Source of the DNA: Sporobacter sp963675425
Lineage (GTDB): Bacteria > Bacillota > Clostridia > Oscillospirales > Oscillospiraceae
Direction of reading: 5' to 3'
NCBI GenBank assembly: GCA_963675425.1
Contig: OY776214.1
Span: 868,001 to 932,000, forward strand
Length of the DNA stretch: 64,000 nucleotides
Below the pieces are notes generated by a model. That model saw nothing but the letters and a program-made list of their open reading frames with translations. It made no database searches and had not been told where the DNA came from. The first letter of the stretch is position 1. Every line of letters begins with the position of its first letter. A program made the translations under genes and the position numbers. Below are positions 41,044 through 48,209 of the stretch, in pieces.

Positions 41044-41802
41044 ATGATTTTTTATTTTTCAGCCACCGGCAACAGCCAATATGCCGCCGAAAAAATAGCC
41101 GAAGCCACGGGAGACCGGCTCGTCTCAATAGGCCAGGCGCTCCGGGACGGGCTATTTGATTACACTATCACAAGCGATGCGCACATCATCTTCGCCATCC
41201 CCACATTTGCTTATACGCTGCCGGGCGCGGTTGCGCTTTTTATCCGCAAGCTGAGGCTCACAGGCTATGCCGGGCAGCCGGCCTACGGCGTTTTCACCTG
41301 TGGAGCCAGCTCCGGCAGCGAGTCCGCGGCGTTGCGTGTGCTTCTTGAAGAAAAGTCTATCGGCTATAACGGCTCGTTTGATCTCGTCATGCCCGACAAT
41401 TTTATTGTCTGGTCAAACATCCCGGCTCCCGCTCGGCTGGAGACCATGCTAAACACTGCCGACCGGGCGCTGGCGGATATCATCGCGGCGATCACGGCTA
41501 AAAAAGACGGAACCATCGGTTCCGGTGTGCCGAAGGATTTATATATGCCGCTGGATGAGGTCAGCACCACGAAGAAAACAAGCAAGCTCTATGCCACAGA
41601 CGCCTGTACCGCCTGCGGGCTGTGCATGGATATCTGCCCGATGGGCTGCATCCAAGCGGACGAGGCCGGCCATCCAGTTTGGGAAGGCACGTGCACCGTG
41701 TGTTTAGCGTGCCTGCACCGATGTCCCGCAGCGGCTATCCAGTTCGGCAAGGAAACGCTGGGCAAAACTCGGTATGTCAACCCACGCGTGAAGCTGGATT
41801 AA
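41044..41802 (+). CDS. EFR1-family flavodoxin/ferredoxin fusion
   Basis: The 252-residue protein joins an N-terminal flavodoxin-like domain (IFYFSATGNSQYAAEKIA, the FMN phosphate loop, then FAIPTFAYTLPGAVALFIRKL) to a C-terminal 2x[4Fe-4S] ferredoxin. The ferredoxin clusters are CTACGLCMDICP and CTVCLACLHRCP. This is the EFR1 architecture common in anaerobic Firmicutes and archaea, probably an electron-transfer protein whose partners are unknown. The ribosome binding site CAGGAG lies eight to ten bases before the ATG. It follows the exporter by 24 bp. Confidence 0.92.
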   Translation: MIFYFSATGNSQYAAEKIAEATGDRLVSIGQALRDGLFDYTITSDAHIIFAIPTFAYTLPGAVALFIRKLRLTGYAGQPAYGVFTCGASSGSESAALRVLLEEKSIGYNGSFDLVMPDNFIVWSNIPAPARLETMLNTADRALADIIAAITAKKDGTIGSGVPKDLYMPLDEVSTTKKTSKLYATDACTACGLCMDICPMGCIQADEAGHPVWEGTCTVCLACLHRCPAAAIQFGKETLGKTRYVNPRVKLD

Positions 41803-41818
41803 TTTTGCGTAGGACTAC

Positions 41819-41848
41819 AAAAAGGAACGGCCACGGCCGTTCCTTTTT
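41819..41848. terminator. Bidirectional terminator between EFR1 and sirtuin genes
   Basis: GGAACGGCC-AC-GGCCGTTCC is flanked by AAAAA on the left and TTTTT on the right. A second hairpin GGACGGCC/GGCCGTCC (41880-41898) lies on the sirtuin side. Confidence 0.85.
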
Positions 41849-41913
41849 ATGCTTTCAATCGCCAGTATAAACGATGTAGGGACGGCCATTGGCCGTCCGC
41901 TGTTTTGCCACCT

Positions 41914-42630
41914 TCACACCAGGGCAAACACTTCGCCGATCTTTTCCGGAATCAGCAGGTCGGCCTGAGAGTCGTACCCTGTGGCGCCCTTGTTGATGAG
42001 CACCAGCTTATTGCCCTGATAGTAATTAATGAGGCCTGCCGCCGGGTAGACGACGAGCGACGTGCCGCCGACAATAAGAACGTCGGCCTCGCGGATACAA
42101 CGGACGGCTTCATTGATAACGTCCGTGTCGAGCCCTTCCTCATACAGCACGACGTCCGGCTTAATAATGCCGCCGCAGCCGCACCGTGGTACACTTTCGG
42201 CTTTGGCGACCGCTTCATAGCCGTATTTCTTCCCACAGCTCATGCAGGTGTTTTTATGCGTGGAGCCATGCAGCTCCAAAACCTTTTGGCTGCCGGCCAG
42301 CTGATGGAGCCCGTCGATGTTCTGCGTGATGACGGCCTTGAGCTTGCCTTCCCGCTCGAGCTCGGCCAGGCGAAGATGCGCCTGGTTTGGTTTTACGCCG
42401 TCAACGATCATTTTGTCATAATAAAACTTATAAAATTCCTCCGGCTTGGCCATGAAAAACGAATGGCTCAAAATTGTCTCCGGTGGATAAGCGTATTTTT
42501 GATTATAAATCCCGTCAACACTACGAAAGTCCTGAATACCGCTCTCGGTGGAAACACCCGCGCCGCCGAAAAAAACGATATTGTCGCTATCCTCAATCCA
42601 TTTTTTAAGTGTTCCAATACGGTCGGTCAT
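41914..42630 (-). CDS. cobB: NAD-dependent protein deacylase (sirtuin)
   Basis: The 238-residue Sir2 protein has the NAD site FFGGAGVSTESGIQDFRS, TQNIDGLHQLAG, the catalytic His121 in ELHGSTHKN, and four zinc Cys (129, 132, 150, 152; CMSC and CGC). GGTSLVVYPAAGLI then contacts NAD again. It removes acyl groups from Lys with NAD+. AAGGAGG precedes the ATG at 42630. The left arm of the DUF559 inverted repeat begins 19 bp upstream, so its expression may depend on read-through from, or a promoter inside, that cassette. Confidence 0.93.
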   Translation of the reverse strand: MTDRIGTLKKWIEDSDNIVFFGGAGVSTESGIQDFRSVDGIYNQKYAYPPETILSHSFFMAKPEEFYKFYYDKMIVDGVKPNQAHLRLAELEREGKLKAVITQNIDGLHQLAGSQKVLELHGSTHKNTCMSCGKKYGYEAVAKAESVPRCGCGGIIKPDVVLYEEGLDTDVINEAVRCIREADVLIVGGTSLVVYPAAGLINYYQGNKLVLINKGATGYDSQADLLIPEKIGEVFALV

Positions 42631-42648
42631 TTTATATCCTCCTTAAAA

Positions 42649-42695
42649 GGCTTCCCCTTGAGGGGAAGCTGTCATCAAAGATGACTGATGAGGTG
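42649..42695. repeat. Left arm of the 47-bp inverted repeat flanking the DUF559 gene
   Basis: It contains the palindrome GGCTTCCCCTTGAGGGGAAG, then GTCAT-CAAAG-ATGAC, then TGATGAGGTG. It is the reverse complement of 43166-43212 at 44 of 47 positions; the three differences fall in the small loop region. Confidence 0.85.
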
Positions 42696-42795
42696 ATTTC
42701 TTTTAGAAATAAAGCCCGCATCAACGCTTCATGCCACCGTACCCTCAAGGCGATGGCTTTGTTTCTACACCTTACCCACTCGCGTTTTCAGCCAT

Positions 42796-43161
42796 CTATG
42801 TACCTAGATTCCTGCTCAATATAAACTCATTGATGTCTGAACAAACGCTTTCAAACCGTTCCTTAATATCCTTATTTGAATATCGCTTTACAGTTAATCC
42901 GCAACTCTCCAAATATTTATCTCTTTGCAAATCTTTATTCTTACCCTGCTCATCATAATGCTGTGAACCATCAAGTTCAATAACTAGTTTTGCACTAGCA
43001 CAGTAAAAATCGACGATATAATACCCGATAACTTTTTGGCGATGAACAGTTACTGGTAAGCCTTTTAAAAAATCATACCATAAATGACGTTCTTCTTGAG
43101 TCATATTTTTTCTTAGTATCTGTGATTTTTCGGAAAGCTTTGGATTGTGTTTGTTATTCAT
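42796..43161 (-). CDS. DUF559 endonuclease-like protein
   Basis: The 121-residue protein is a DUF559 member, related to Vsr and PD-(D/E)XK nucleases. It has RKNMTQEERHLWYDFLKGLPV, the core strands RQKVIGYYIVDFYCASAKLVIELDGSQHY (Asp, then E-L-D), and a C-terminal VKRYSNKDI, spread like a D...ExD/K active site. The family is widespread in Clostridia; its role is unknown. ATG 43161 uses the GAGGTG inside the right inverted-repeat arm as ribosome binding site. The gene sits between two inverted repeats and is AT-richer than its neighbours. Confidence 0.85.
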   Translation of the reverse strand: MNNKHNPKLSEKSQILRKNMTQEERHLWYDFLKGLPVTVHRQKVIGYYIVDFYCASAKLVIELDGSQHYDEQGKNKDLQRDKYLESCGLTVKRYSNKDIKERFESVCSDINEFILSRNLGT

Positions 43162-43165
43162 GGGA

Positions 43166-43212
43166 CACCTCATCAGTCATTTTCAATGACAGCTTCCCCT
43201 CAAGGGGAAGCC
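43166..43212. repeat. Right arm of the 47-bp inverted repeat flanking the DUF559 gene
   Basis: CACCTCATCAGTCAT leads to AATGACAGCTTCCCC and the palindrome ending in GGGGAAGCC. On the minus strand it provides GAGGTG four bases before the DUF559 ATG. Confidence 0.85.
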
Positions 43213-43217
43213 TCAGA

Positions 43218-43402
43218 CTGTAGACAAAGTGCGTATAGCGCAAAAAGCCTCGCAGAGTTTCCGTCGCGCACGACGGAAATAAAGTAATATCCGTCATTTT
43301 AGGGGACATGCGCATCGGAAATGATTCTTATCATGACGATTGCGGCTGAGCAGCCGTCATGCAATCTTCTTGTCGACAAAGCCCGGAGGGCTTTGTCGAC
43401 AG
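43218..43402. repeat. 185-bp element with CTGT(A/C)GACAAAG terminal inverted repeats
   Basis: It begins CTGTAGACAAAG and ends CTTTGTCGACAG, with a 14-bp perfect hairpin TGTCGACAAAGCCC/GGGCTTTGTCGACA at its right end (43371-43401). The ends resemble those of the 213-bp repeat (CTGTCGAAAAAG); the interior differs. It lies between two copies of the AGCTTCCCC palindrome and has no gene. Confidence 0.55.
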
Positions 43403-43407
43403 CTTTC

Positions 43408-43429
43408 AGCTTCCCCTCAAGGGGAAGCC
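43408..43429. repeat. Solo copy of the DUF559-cassette palindrome
   Basis: Positions 43408-43429 (AGCTTCCCCTC / AAGGGGAAGCC) repeat the palindrome of the right arm (43191-43212) exactly and are followed by TTTTG. Confidence 0.8.
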
Positions 43430-43482
43430 TTTTGTTCACTTAAATAGGAACATTGGATTTTATTGAGATATCCTAAAAGCAA

Positions 43483-43502
43483 GGGCAGCCTTTCGGCTGC
43501 CC
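43483..43502 (-). terminator. Terminator of guaB
   Basis: On the minus strand GGGCAGCC-GAAA-GGCTGCCC follows the guaB stop by six bases, with a T-rich TTGCTTTTAGG tail. Confidence 0.75.
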
Positions 43503-43508
43503 CGGCTT

Positions 43509-45014
43509 CTATTTCGTGTTGATCGTGTTTTCCTTCAGCAGCACGTCGTGCGCGCCACCCTCGACGATGGACGTAGCGGATACGAGCGTTATTTTCGCAT
43601 TCTGCTGCAGCTCGGGGATTGTGATGGAGCCGCAGTTGCACATGGTAGAGCGCACCTTGCTGAGCGTTAAGCCCACGTTGTCTTTAAGGCTGCCGGCATA
43701 CGGCACATACGAGTCGACGCCTTCTTCAAACGACAGGCCCTTGCTGCCGCCGAGATCGTAACGCTGCCAGTTGCGCGCCCGGACGGAGCCCTCGCCCCAG
43801 TATTCCTTCATATAGCTGCCGCCGACGCTGACCTTGTTCGTCGGGCTCTCGTCAAACCGGGCGAAATATCGACCCAGCATCACAAAGTCAGCGCCCATCG
43901 CCAACGCTAGGGTAAAGTGATAGTCGTGCACGATACCGCCGTCCGAGCAGATGGGGATATAAACGCCTGTCTTTTCATAGTATTCGTCGCGCGCCTTGCT
44001 GACGTCAATGAGTGCTGTGGCCTGTCCGCGACCGATGCCCTTTTGCTCACGGGTGATACAGATGGAACCGCCGCCGATTCCGATTTTAACAAAATCGGCT
44101 CCGCAGTCGGCTAAAAACCTGAAGCCCTCGCCGTCAACAACATTGCCGGCCCCGATTTTGACAGTGTCGCCGTAGTTTTCCCGGACCCAGGAAAGCGTGC
44201 GCTTTTGCCATTCTGAAAAACCCTCTGACGAATCGATACACAGGATATCGGCGCCGGCCTCAATGAGCGCGGGAATACGCTCGGCGTAGTCGCGCGTGTT
44301 CACGCCCGCGCCGACCACATATTTTTTACGCGTATCGAGCAGCTCAAGCGGGTTTTCCTTATGGGAATCGTAGTCCTTGCGGAATACGAAATGCGCGAGG
44401 CACCCGTTTTGATCGACAATCGGTAAGGCATTGAGCTTATTGTCCCAGATGATGTCGTTGGCTTCGCTGAGTGTCGTACCGGCGGGGGCTGTGATGAGCT
44501 TATCAATCGGCGTCATAAAGCTGCTGACCGGTTCGTCACCCGTCAAGCGGCTCACGCGGTAGTCCCGGCTTGTTACGATGCCCACTAGCCTACCCGAGGG
44601 CGTCCCGTCTTCCGTTACGGCAACGGTAGAGTGGTCCGTACGGCGTTTGAGCTCCTGAATATCGCGGAGCGTCGCGTCCGGGCGAATATTGGAATCGCTG
44701 ACGACGAAGCCGGCCTTGTAGGTCTTAGCTCTTGACACCATCGCCGCCTGGCTCTCGATGGATTGGCTGCAGAAGATAAAAGAAACGCCGCCCTCCTTAG
44801 CAAGTGCGACGGCCATCTTGTCGTCCGAAACCGACTGCATGATTGCGGACGTAAGCGGAATATTCATCTGTAGCGCCGGCTCGTCACCTTTTTTGAACTT
44901 GACGAGCGGTGTGCGCAGCGACACATTGTCGGGGGTGCAGCTGGCGCCGGAGTAGCCTGGGACGAGCAGATATTCGCTGAACGTGCGCGAGGGTTCATTG
45001 AATATAAAGGCCAT
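43509..45014 (-). CDS. guaB: Inosine-5'-monophosphate dehydrogenase, Tritrichomonas-like type
   Basis: It oxidises IMP to XMP, the committed step to GMP. The 501-residue protein has a (beta/alpha)8 barrel interrupted by two CBS domains (about residues 95-215), SAIMQSVSD, catalytic Cys319 in GIGGGSICITREQKG, and the mobile flap with Arg418-Tyr419 (ARNWQRYDLGG). These numbers coincide with the Tritrichomonas foetus enzyme, and long stretches as I remember them agree (FIFCSQSIESQAAMV, CIDSSEGFSEWQK, EEGVDSYVPYAG). This is a distinct IMPDH branch, not the Bacillus GuaB type. Confidence 0.94.
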   Translation of the reverse strand: MAFIFNEPSRTFSEYLLVPGYSGASCTPDNVSLRTPLVKFKKGDEPALQMNIPLTSAIMQSVSDDKMAVALAKEGGVSFIFCSQSIESQAAMVSRAKTYKAGFVVSDSNIRPDATLRDIQELKRRTDHSTVAVTEDGTPSGRLVGIVTSRDYRVSRLTGDEPVSSFMTPIDKLITAPAGTTLSEANDIIWDNKLNALPIVDQNGCLAHFVFRKDYDSHKENPLELLDTRKKYVVGAGVNTRDYAERIPALIEAGADILCIDSSEGFSEWQKRTLSWVRENYGDTVKIGAGNVVDGEGFRFLADCGADFVKIGIGGGSICITREQKGIGRGQATALIDVSKARDEYYEKTGVYIPICSDGGIVHDYHFTLALAMGADFVMLGRYFARFDESPTNKVSVGGSYMKEYWGEGSVRARNWQRYDLGGSKGLSFEEGVDSYVPYAGSLKDNVGLTLSKVRSTMCNCGSITIPELQQNAKITLVSATSIVEGGAHDVLLKENTINTK

Positions 45015-45117
45015 GGTATGCCCCTTTCTCTGCGCGTACTTTTTGAGTCTTATTTCCCGCCGCGCGCAGCCGGCTTATAAATATTAATTAAAAGAGATGG
45101 ATCGTGTTATTTTGCCT

Positions 45118-45145
45118 ATTATAGCACCGGTTTTTAAATTGTCAA
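45118..45145 (-). promoter_or_regulatory. Promoter of guaB
   Basis: A perfect TTGACA (45145-45140) and a perfect TATAAT (45123-45118) have a 16-bp spacer. The -35 overlaps the stop codon of the upstream MATE gene. The leader is about 97 nt, with no purine riboswitch visible. Confidence 0.85.
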
Positions 45146-46506
45146 CCGTTTTTTGACCGTGTCAGCTCACGCACCCACTTGTACCGGTTGCAGCGAATAG
45201 CGTTTGGGATACATTTGAGAATTTGATCTGATTTCAGAAAAATAAATGTATAAACGGGCGGCAGTTTGAAAACGAACGCCGACAGCGCCGACAGCGGGAT
45301 CGTAAAGCCCCACATGGAGATCATCTCGACCGTAAAGGCGTATTTCGTATCGCCGCCGCCCTGGATAATGCCGGACGCAACGGGATATTCGTACGCCGTG
45401 CCGACCATGGTGACACTGAGTATAATAATAAACGACAGTGCCAGCCGGTGCGTCTCCTCCGATATGGCATAGACCCCTAAAATGGCATCTTTAACGAGAA
45501 ACAATATCGTACCGGATATAAGCCCGATGAGAACAAACAGGACCTGCAGCGTAATCGTATAGGGCTTTACCATGTCCAGCCGCTGCTCGCCTACTGTTTT
45601 GCCGATAATAACAGAGGACGCGTTGGCCGAGCAGACGGCAAATACGGAGACGACCTGGAATATGACGGCGGCAATGCTGTTGGCCGCGATAGACGCCCCG
45701 CCCATATGACCGAGAATCGACGTCTGTGCCGCCATCGCTACGCCCCAGAACGAGCCGCTCAAGATAATAGGCAGCGACGTTTTGATATAATCCTTCAGAT
45801 AGGTGAAATCGAAGCTGAAAATGGAACGGAGCGTTGTTTTCAGCTTCTTATCGATGAAGCGCACGTAGATCAGGATGATCACAAGCTGAACCGACCAGGA
45901 GATCAGCGTGGCGATGGCCGCGCCCCGGATGCCCAGCTCGGGAAAACCGAGGTGGCCGAATATCAGGCAGTAGTTGAGCGAAATGTTGACAACCATTGCC
46001 ACAGCCGCCATGAGCGTACCGATAAACGCCGTTTCCACACTCCGAAGAGACATGACCAGCACGTTTGAAACAGAGAAGACAATAAACGTTACGCTCATGA
46101 TGCGCATATACTTGACGCCCTCATCGATGACGCTTTGCTCGTTTGTCAAAAGCCGAAGCGTCTGCTGCGGGAAGAAAAAAGCCGCCGCGAAGAAGAGAAG
46201 GCCCGCCAGCATGGCAAATTTCATACCGACGCTGATAATATGCCGGATGGGCTCCGTCTCGTCCTTTCCCCAGTACTGCGCGCCCAAAACAACAACGCCG
46301 CTGGCGATGCCCGCGATAACCATCTGCAGAAGAAACTGGATTTGGTTGGCCATGGCCGCGCCCGACATAGCCGTCTCGTCATAGATGCCCAGCATGATGT
46401 TGTCAACAAGCGCCACGCCCAGCGAGATCAGGCTCTGAAGAGAAATGACGATAAGAAGTGAGAAAAACGACCGGTAAAAGCTCTTATCCCGAACAAACAG
46501 CCGCAT
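45142..46506 (-). CDS. MATE-family efflux transporter
   Basis: The 454-residue protein has twelve predicted membrane helices and the two MatE repeats. The first begins SLQSLISLGVALVDNIMLG with QIQFLLQMVIAGIASGVVVLGAQYWG; the second has LPIILSGSFWGVAMAAQTSILGHMGG. MATE proteins export cationic drugs or metabolites by Na+ or H+ antiport. Its substrate cannot be inferred. It lies upstream of guaB, with the guaB promoter at its 3' end. Confidence 0.92.
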   Translation of the reverse strand: MRLFVRDKSFYRSFFSLLIVISLQSLISLGVALVDNIMLGIYDETAMSGAAMANQIQFLLQMVIAGIASGVVVLGAQYWGKDETEPIRHIISVGMKFAMLAGLLFFAAAFFFPQQTLRLLTNEQSVIDEGVKYMRIMSVTFIVFSVSNVLVMSLRSVETAFIGTLMAAVAMVVNISLNYCLIFGHLGFPELGIRGAAIATLISWSVQLVIILIYVRFIDKKLKTTLRSIFSFDFTYLKDYIKTSLPIILSGSFWGVAMAAQTSILGHMGGASIAANSIAAVIFQVVSVFAVCSANASSVIIGKTVGEQRLDMVKPYTITLQVLFVLIGLISGTILFLVKDAILGVYAISEETHRLALSFIIILSVTMVGTAYEYPVASGIIQGGGDTKYAFTVEMISMWGFTIPLSALSAFVFKLPPVYTFIFLKSDQILKCIPNAIRCNRYKWVRELTRSKNG

Positions 46507-46611
46507 ACGCAGGTCACGCCTTTCGCTTTATTCCTAAGGCGCAAAACGATCATAAAGGCCGACCATTTTGTGCATTTATTACAGTGTTGCGAGGCGGGAA
46601 AGCCCGGCCGT

Positions 46612-47445
46612 TCAGGCCTTTAAATTTCTGGCATAGTGGAACATGTATTGCTGTGCAATTCCGGCATAGGGGCTGAAGACAGCCGGGTCAAAGGCTTTTC
46701 CGTAGTTTTCCGCGACGGCTTTTTTGATCCATGTGTCAACCGGGAACGCGTCGAGCATGTGCAGTCCGAAAAGCACGGCGCATCGGGCGACCTTGTCGCC
46801 GACGCCGCTCAGTAATTTGAGCGCGGCAACGGCCTCGTCGGGCGTCCCCCCCGCCAGCGCCTCCAAATCAAGACTTCCGCCGGCGACGGCGCGGGCCGCG
46901 TTGAGAATATACGGCGCTCTGTAGCCGCAGCGGAGCGGCTCGAGGTCTTTTTCAGTCAGTCCGCCTGTTTTTTCAGCCGACGGGAACGTGTAATATGTAC
47001 GATCTAAAAAAACAATCGGCTCCCCGTATAGCGTGCAAAACCGCTCAACGATTTGCTTGATGCGCGGGATGTTATTGCACTGGGACACGATGAAGGTGCA
47101 AAGCGCCTCCCACCTGTCCTGCCGGAGTATCCGGATGCCCCACCCGAAGTCCGCGCAGCGTGACATATAGTCGTCAATGCGCACCGCACGCCGCACGTTT
47201 TCATAGTCAAGGTCGAGATCGAAATAAGCGCGCCACACCGCGTTAAAATCCTCGGTTGTGCCGGTGATGAAAACACTGTCGCCATTGCTACGGACACGCG
47301 CGGCTTTGCCCATCGCTACGCCCACGTAAGAGCCGTCCTCGTCGCGGTTCCAGCGGAAGCACTGGCCACACTCAAACGTTTGCTCTAAATCCAAGCCTGT
47401 GAGCCCCGTTATTTCCGTTTCCTGTCCGTTTTGAAAATAATTCAT
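46612..47445 (-). CDS. OGG1-type 8-oxoguanine DNA glycosylase/AP lyase
   Basis: The 277-residue protein has the OGG N-terminal domain (LDLEQTFECGQCFRWNRDEDGSYVGV), then the helix-hairpin-helix GPD domain. In the latter, LLSGVGDKVARCAVLFGL contains the lysine expected to form the Schiff base and FPVDTWIKK supplies the catalytic Asp. The segment TFIVSQCNNIPRIKQIVERFC matches the DNA-intercalating region. It removes oxidised guanine. ATG 47445 is taken as start; TTG 47463 would add six residues. Confidence 0.9.
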   Translation of the reverse strand: MNYFQNGQETEITGLTGLDLEQTFECGQCFRWNRDEDGSYVGVAMGKAARVRSNGDSVFITGTTEDFNAVWRAYFDLDLDYENVRRAVRIDDYMSRCADFGWGIRILRQDRWEALCTFIVSQCNNIPRIKQIVERFCTLYGEPIVFLDRTYYTFPSAEKTGGLTEKDLEPLRCGYRAPYILNAARAVAGGSLDLEALAGGTPDEAVAALKLLSGVGDKVARCAVLFGLHMLDAFPVDTWIKKAVAENYGKAFDPAVFSPYAGIAQQYMFHYARNLKA

Positions 47446-47495
47446 TGAATATACCTGATCCAACGAGCGGCTTTTTAGCCGCCCGGGCTGATAAA

Positions 47496-48209
47496 TTATC
47501 CGTAGACAAAGCCGCGCTTGGGGTCATTAAATTCCTCCAGCCGCAGCCGATAGGCTTCCATCGCCGCCTCTTCAAAGACAAGCGGCCTGTCATCCGCGCC
47601 CAGCAGCGCCAGAACGTATTTGGTAAAGGGCGGATTCATTATGAGCAACGGCCCTAAAACATAGGTCGCCATGAAATTGTTCTTACGCATGCCCTCGGTT
47701 GTCACATCGGGATTTCGGCCGACACCGCGTACCGTCTCAAATAGCGCGTCCGCATCGCCGCCGTATACATGCGTAAACTGGCTTTTAAAGCCCACAATAT
47801 TCATATCCTCAAAGGTGCCCAGATACAGCGAGTTGTGACGGTGCATCATCCGGCGTTTTGCCGTAAAATCGAACAGCCCAAGCATTTCAATTTTGCTGCC
47901 GTCTTCATTTTCTATATGTTTTATGAATATCTCCAGAGCGTTTCCGGTAATAAGGAAAACTGTGCCGTTTGCAATCAGCGCCTCTATGCGCTCTTTATAC
48001 GGACGCAATGCATCCGCCGCTAATTTTTGCGCATCTTCCGTCATGGAACACATAAACACCATATCCACTTCGCCGTTTAAAAACGCCGGCGGCGTTTTTA
48101 GCGATGTTTTGACGATCTCCGCTTCGGGAATAGTGCGATGCAGATACTCGATGTTCATCAGGTCGCCGAAGAGATAGCAGACTTCGGGATATAAAATTTC
48201 AATTTTCAT
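47496..48209 (-). CDS. gatD: GatD-like class I glutamine amidotransferase lacking the catalytic dyad
   Basis: The 237-residue protein has the GatD/CobQ-type amidotransferase fold and the usual operon partner murT (4-bp overlap). In S. aureus, GatD uses Cys94 and His189 to release ammonia that MurT uses to amidate lipid II. Here the expected CGGYQ element reads LITGNALEIF with Thr88 at the Cys position, and the expected TYxHGPxL reads ATYVLGPLL with Leu185 at the His position. Fold, length and context are intact, so it may be a structural or regulatory partner. Glutaminase activity looks unlikely. Confidence 0.85.
   Translation of the reverse strand: MKIEILYPEVCYLFGDLMNIEYLHRTIPEAEIVKTSLKTPPAFLNGEVDMVFMCSMTEDAQKLAADALRPYKERIEALIANGTVFLITGNALEIFIKHIENEDGSKIEMLGLFDFTAKRRMMHRHNSLYLGTFEDMNIVGFKSQFTHVYGGDADALFETVRGVGRNPDVTTEGMRKNNFMATYVLGPLLIMNPPFTKYVLALLGADDRPLVFEEAAMEAYRLRLEEFNDPKRGFVYG

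Noticed and set aside
45015..45117. Purine riboswitch in the guaB leader
   Set aside because: The leader is only about 97 nt and shows none of the conserved loop elements of the purine class.
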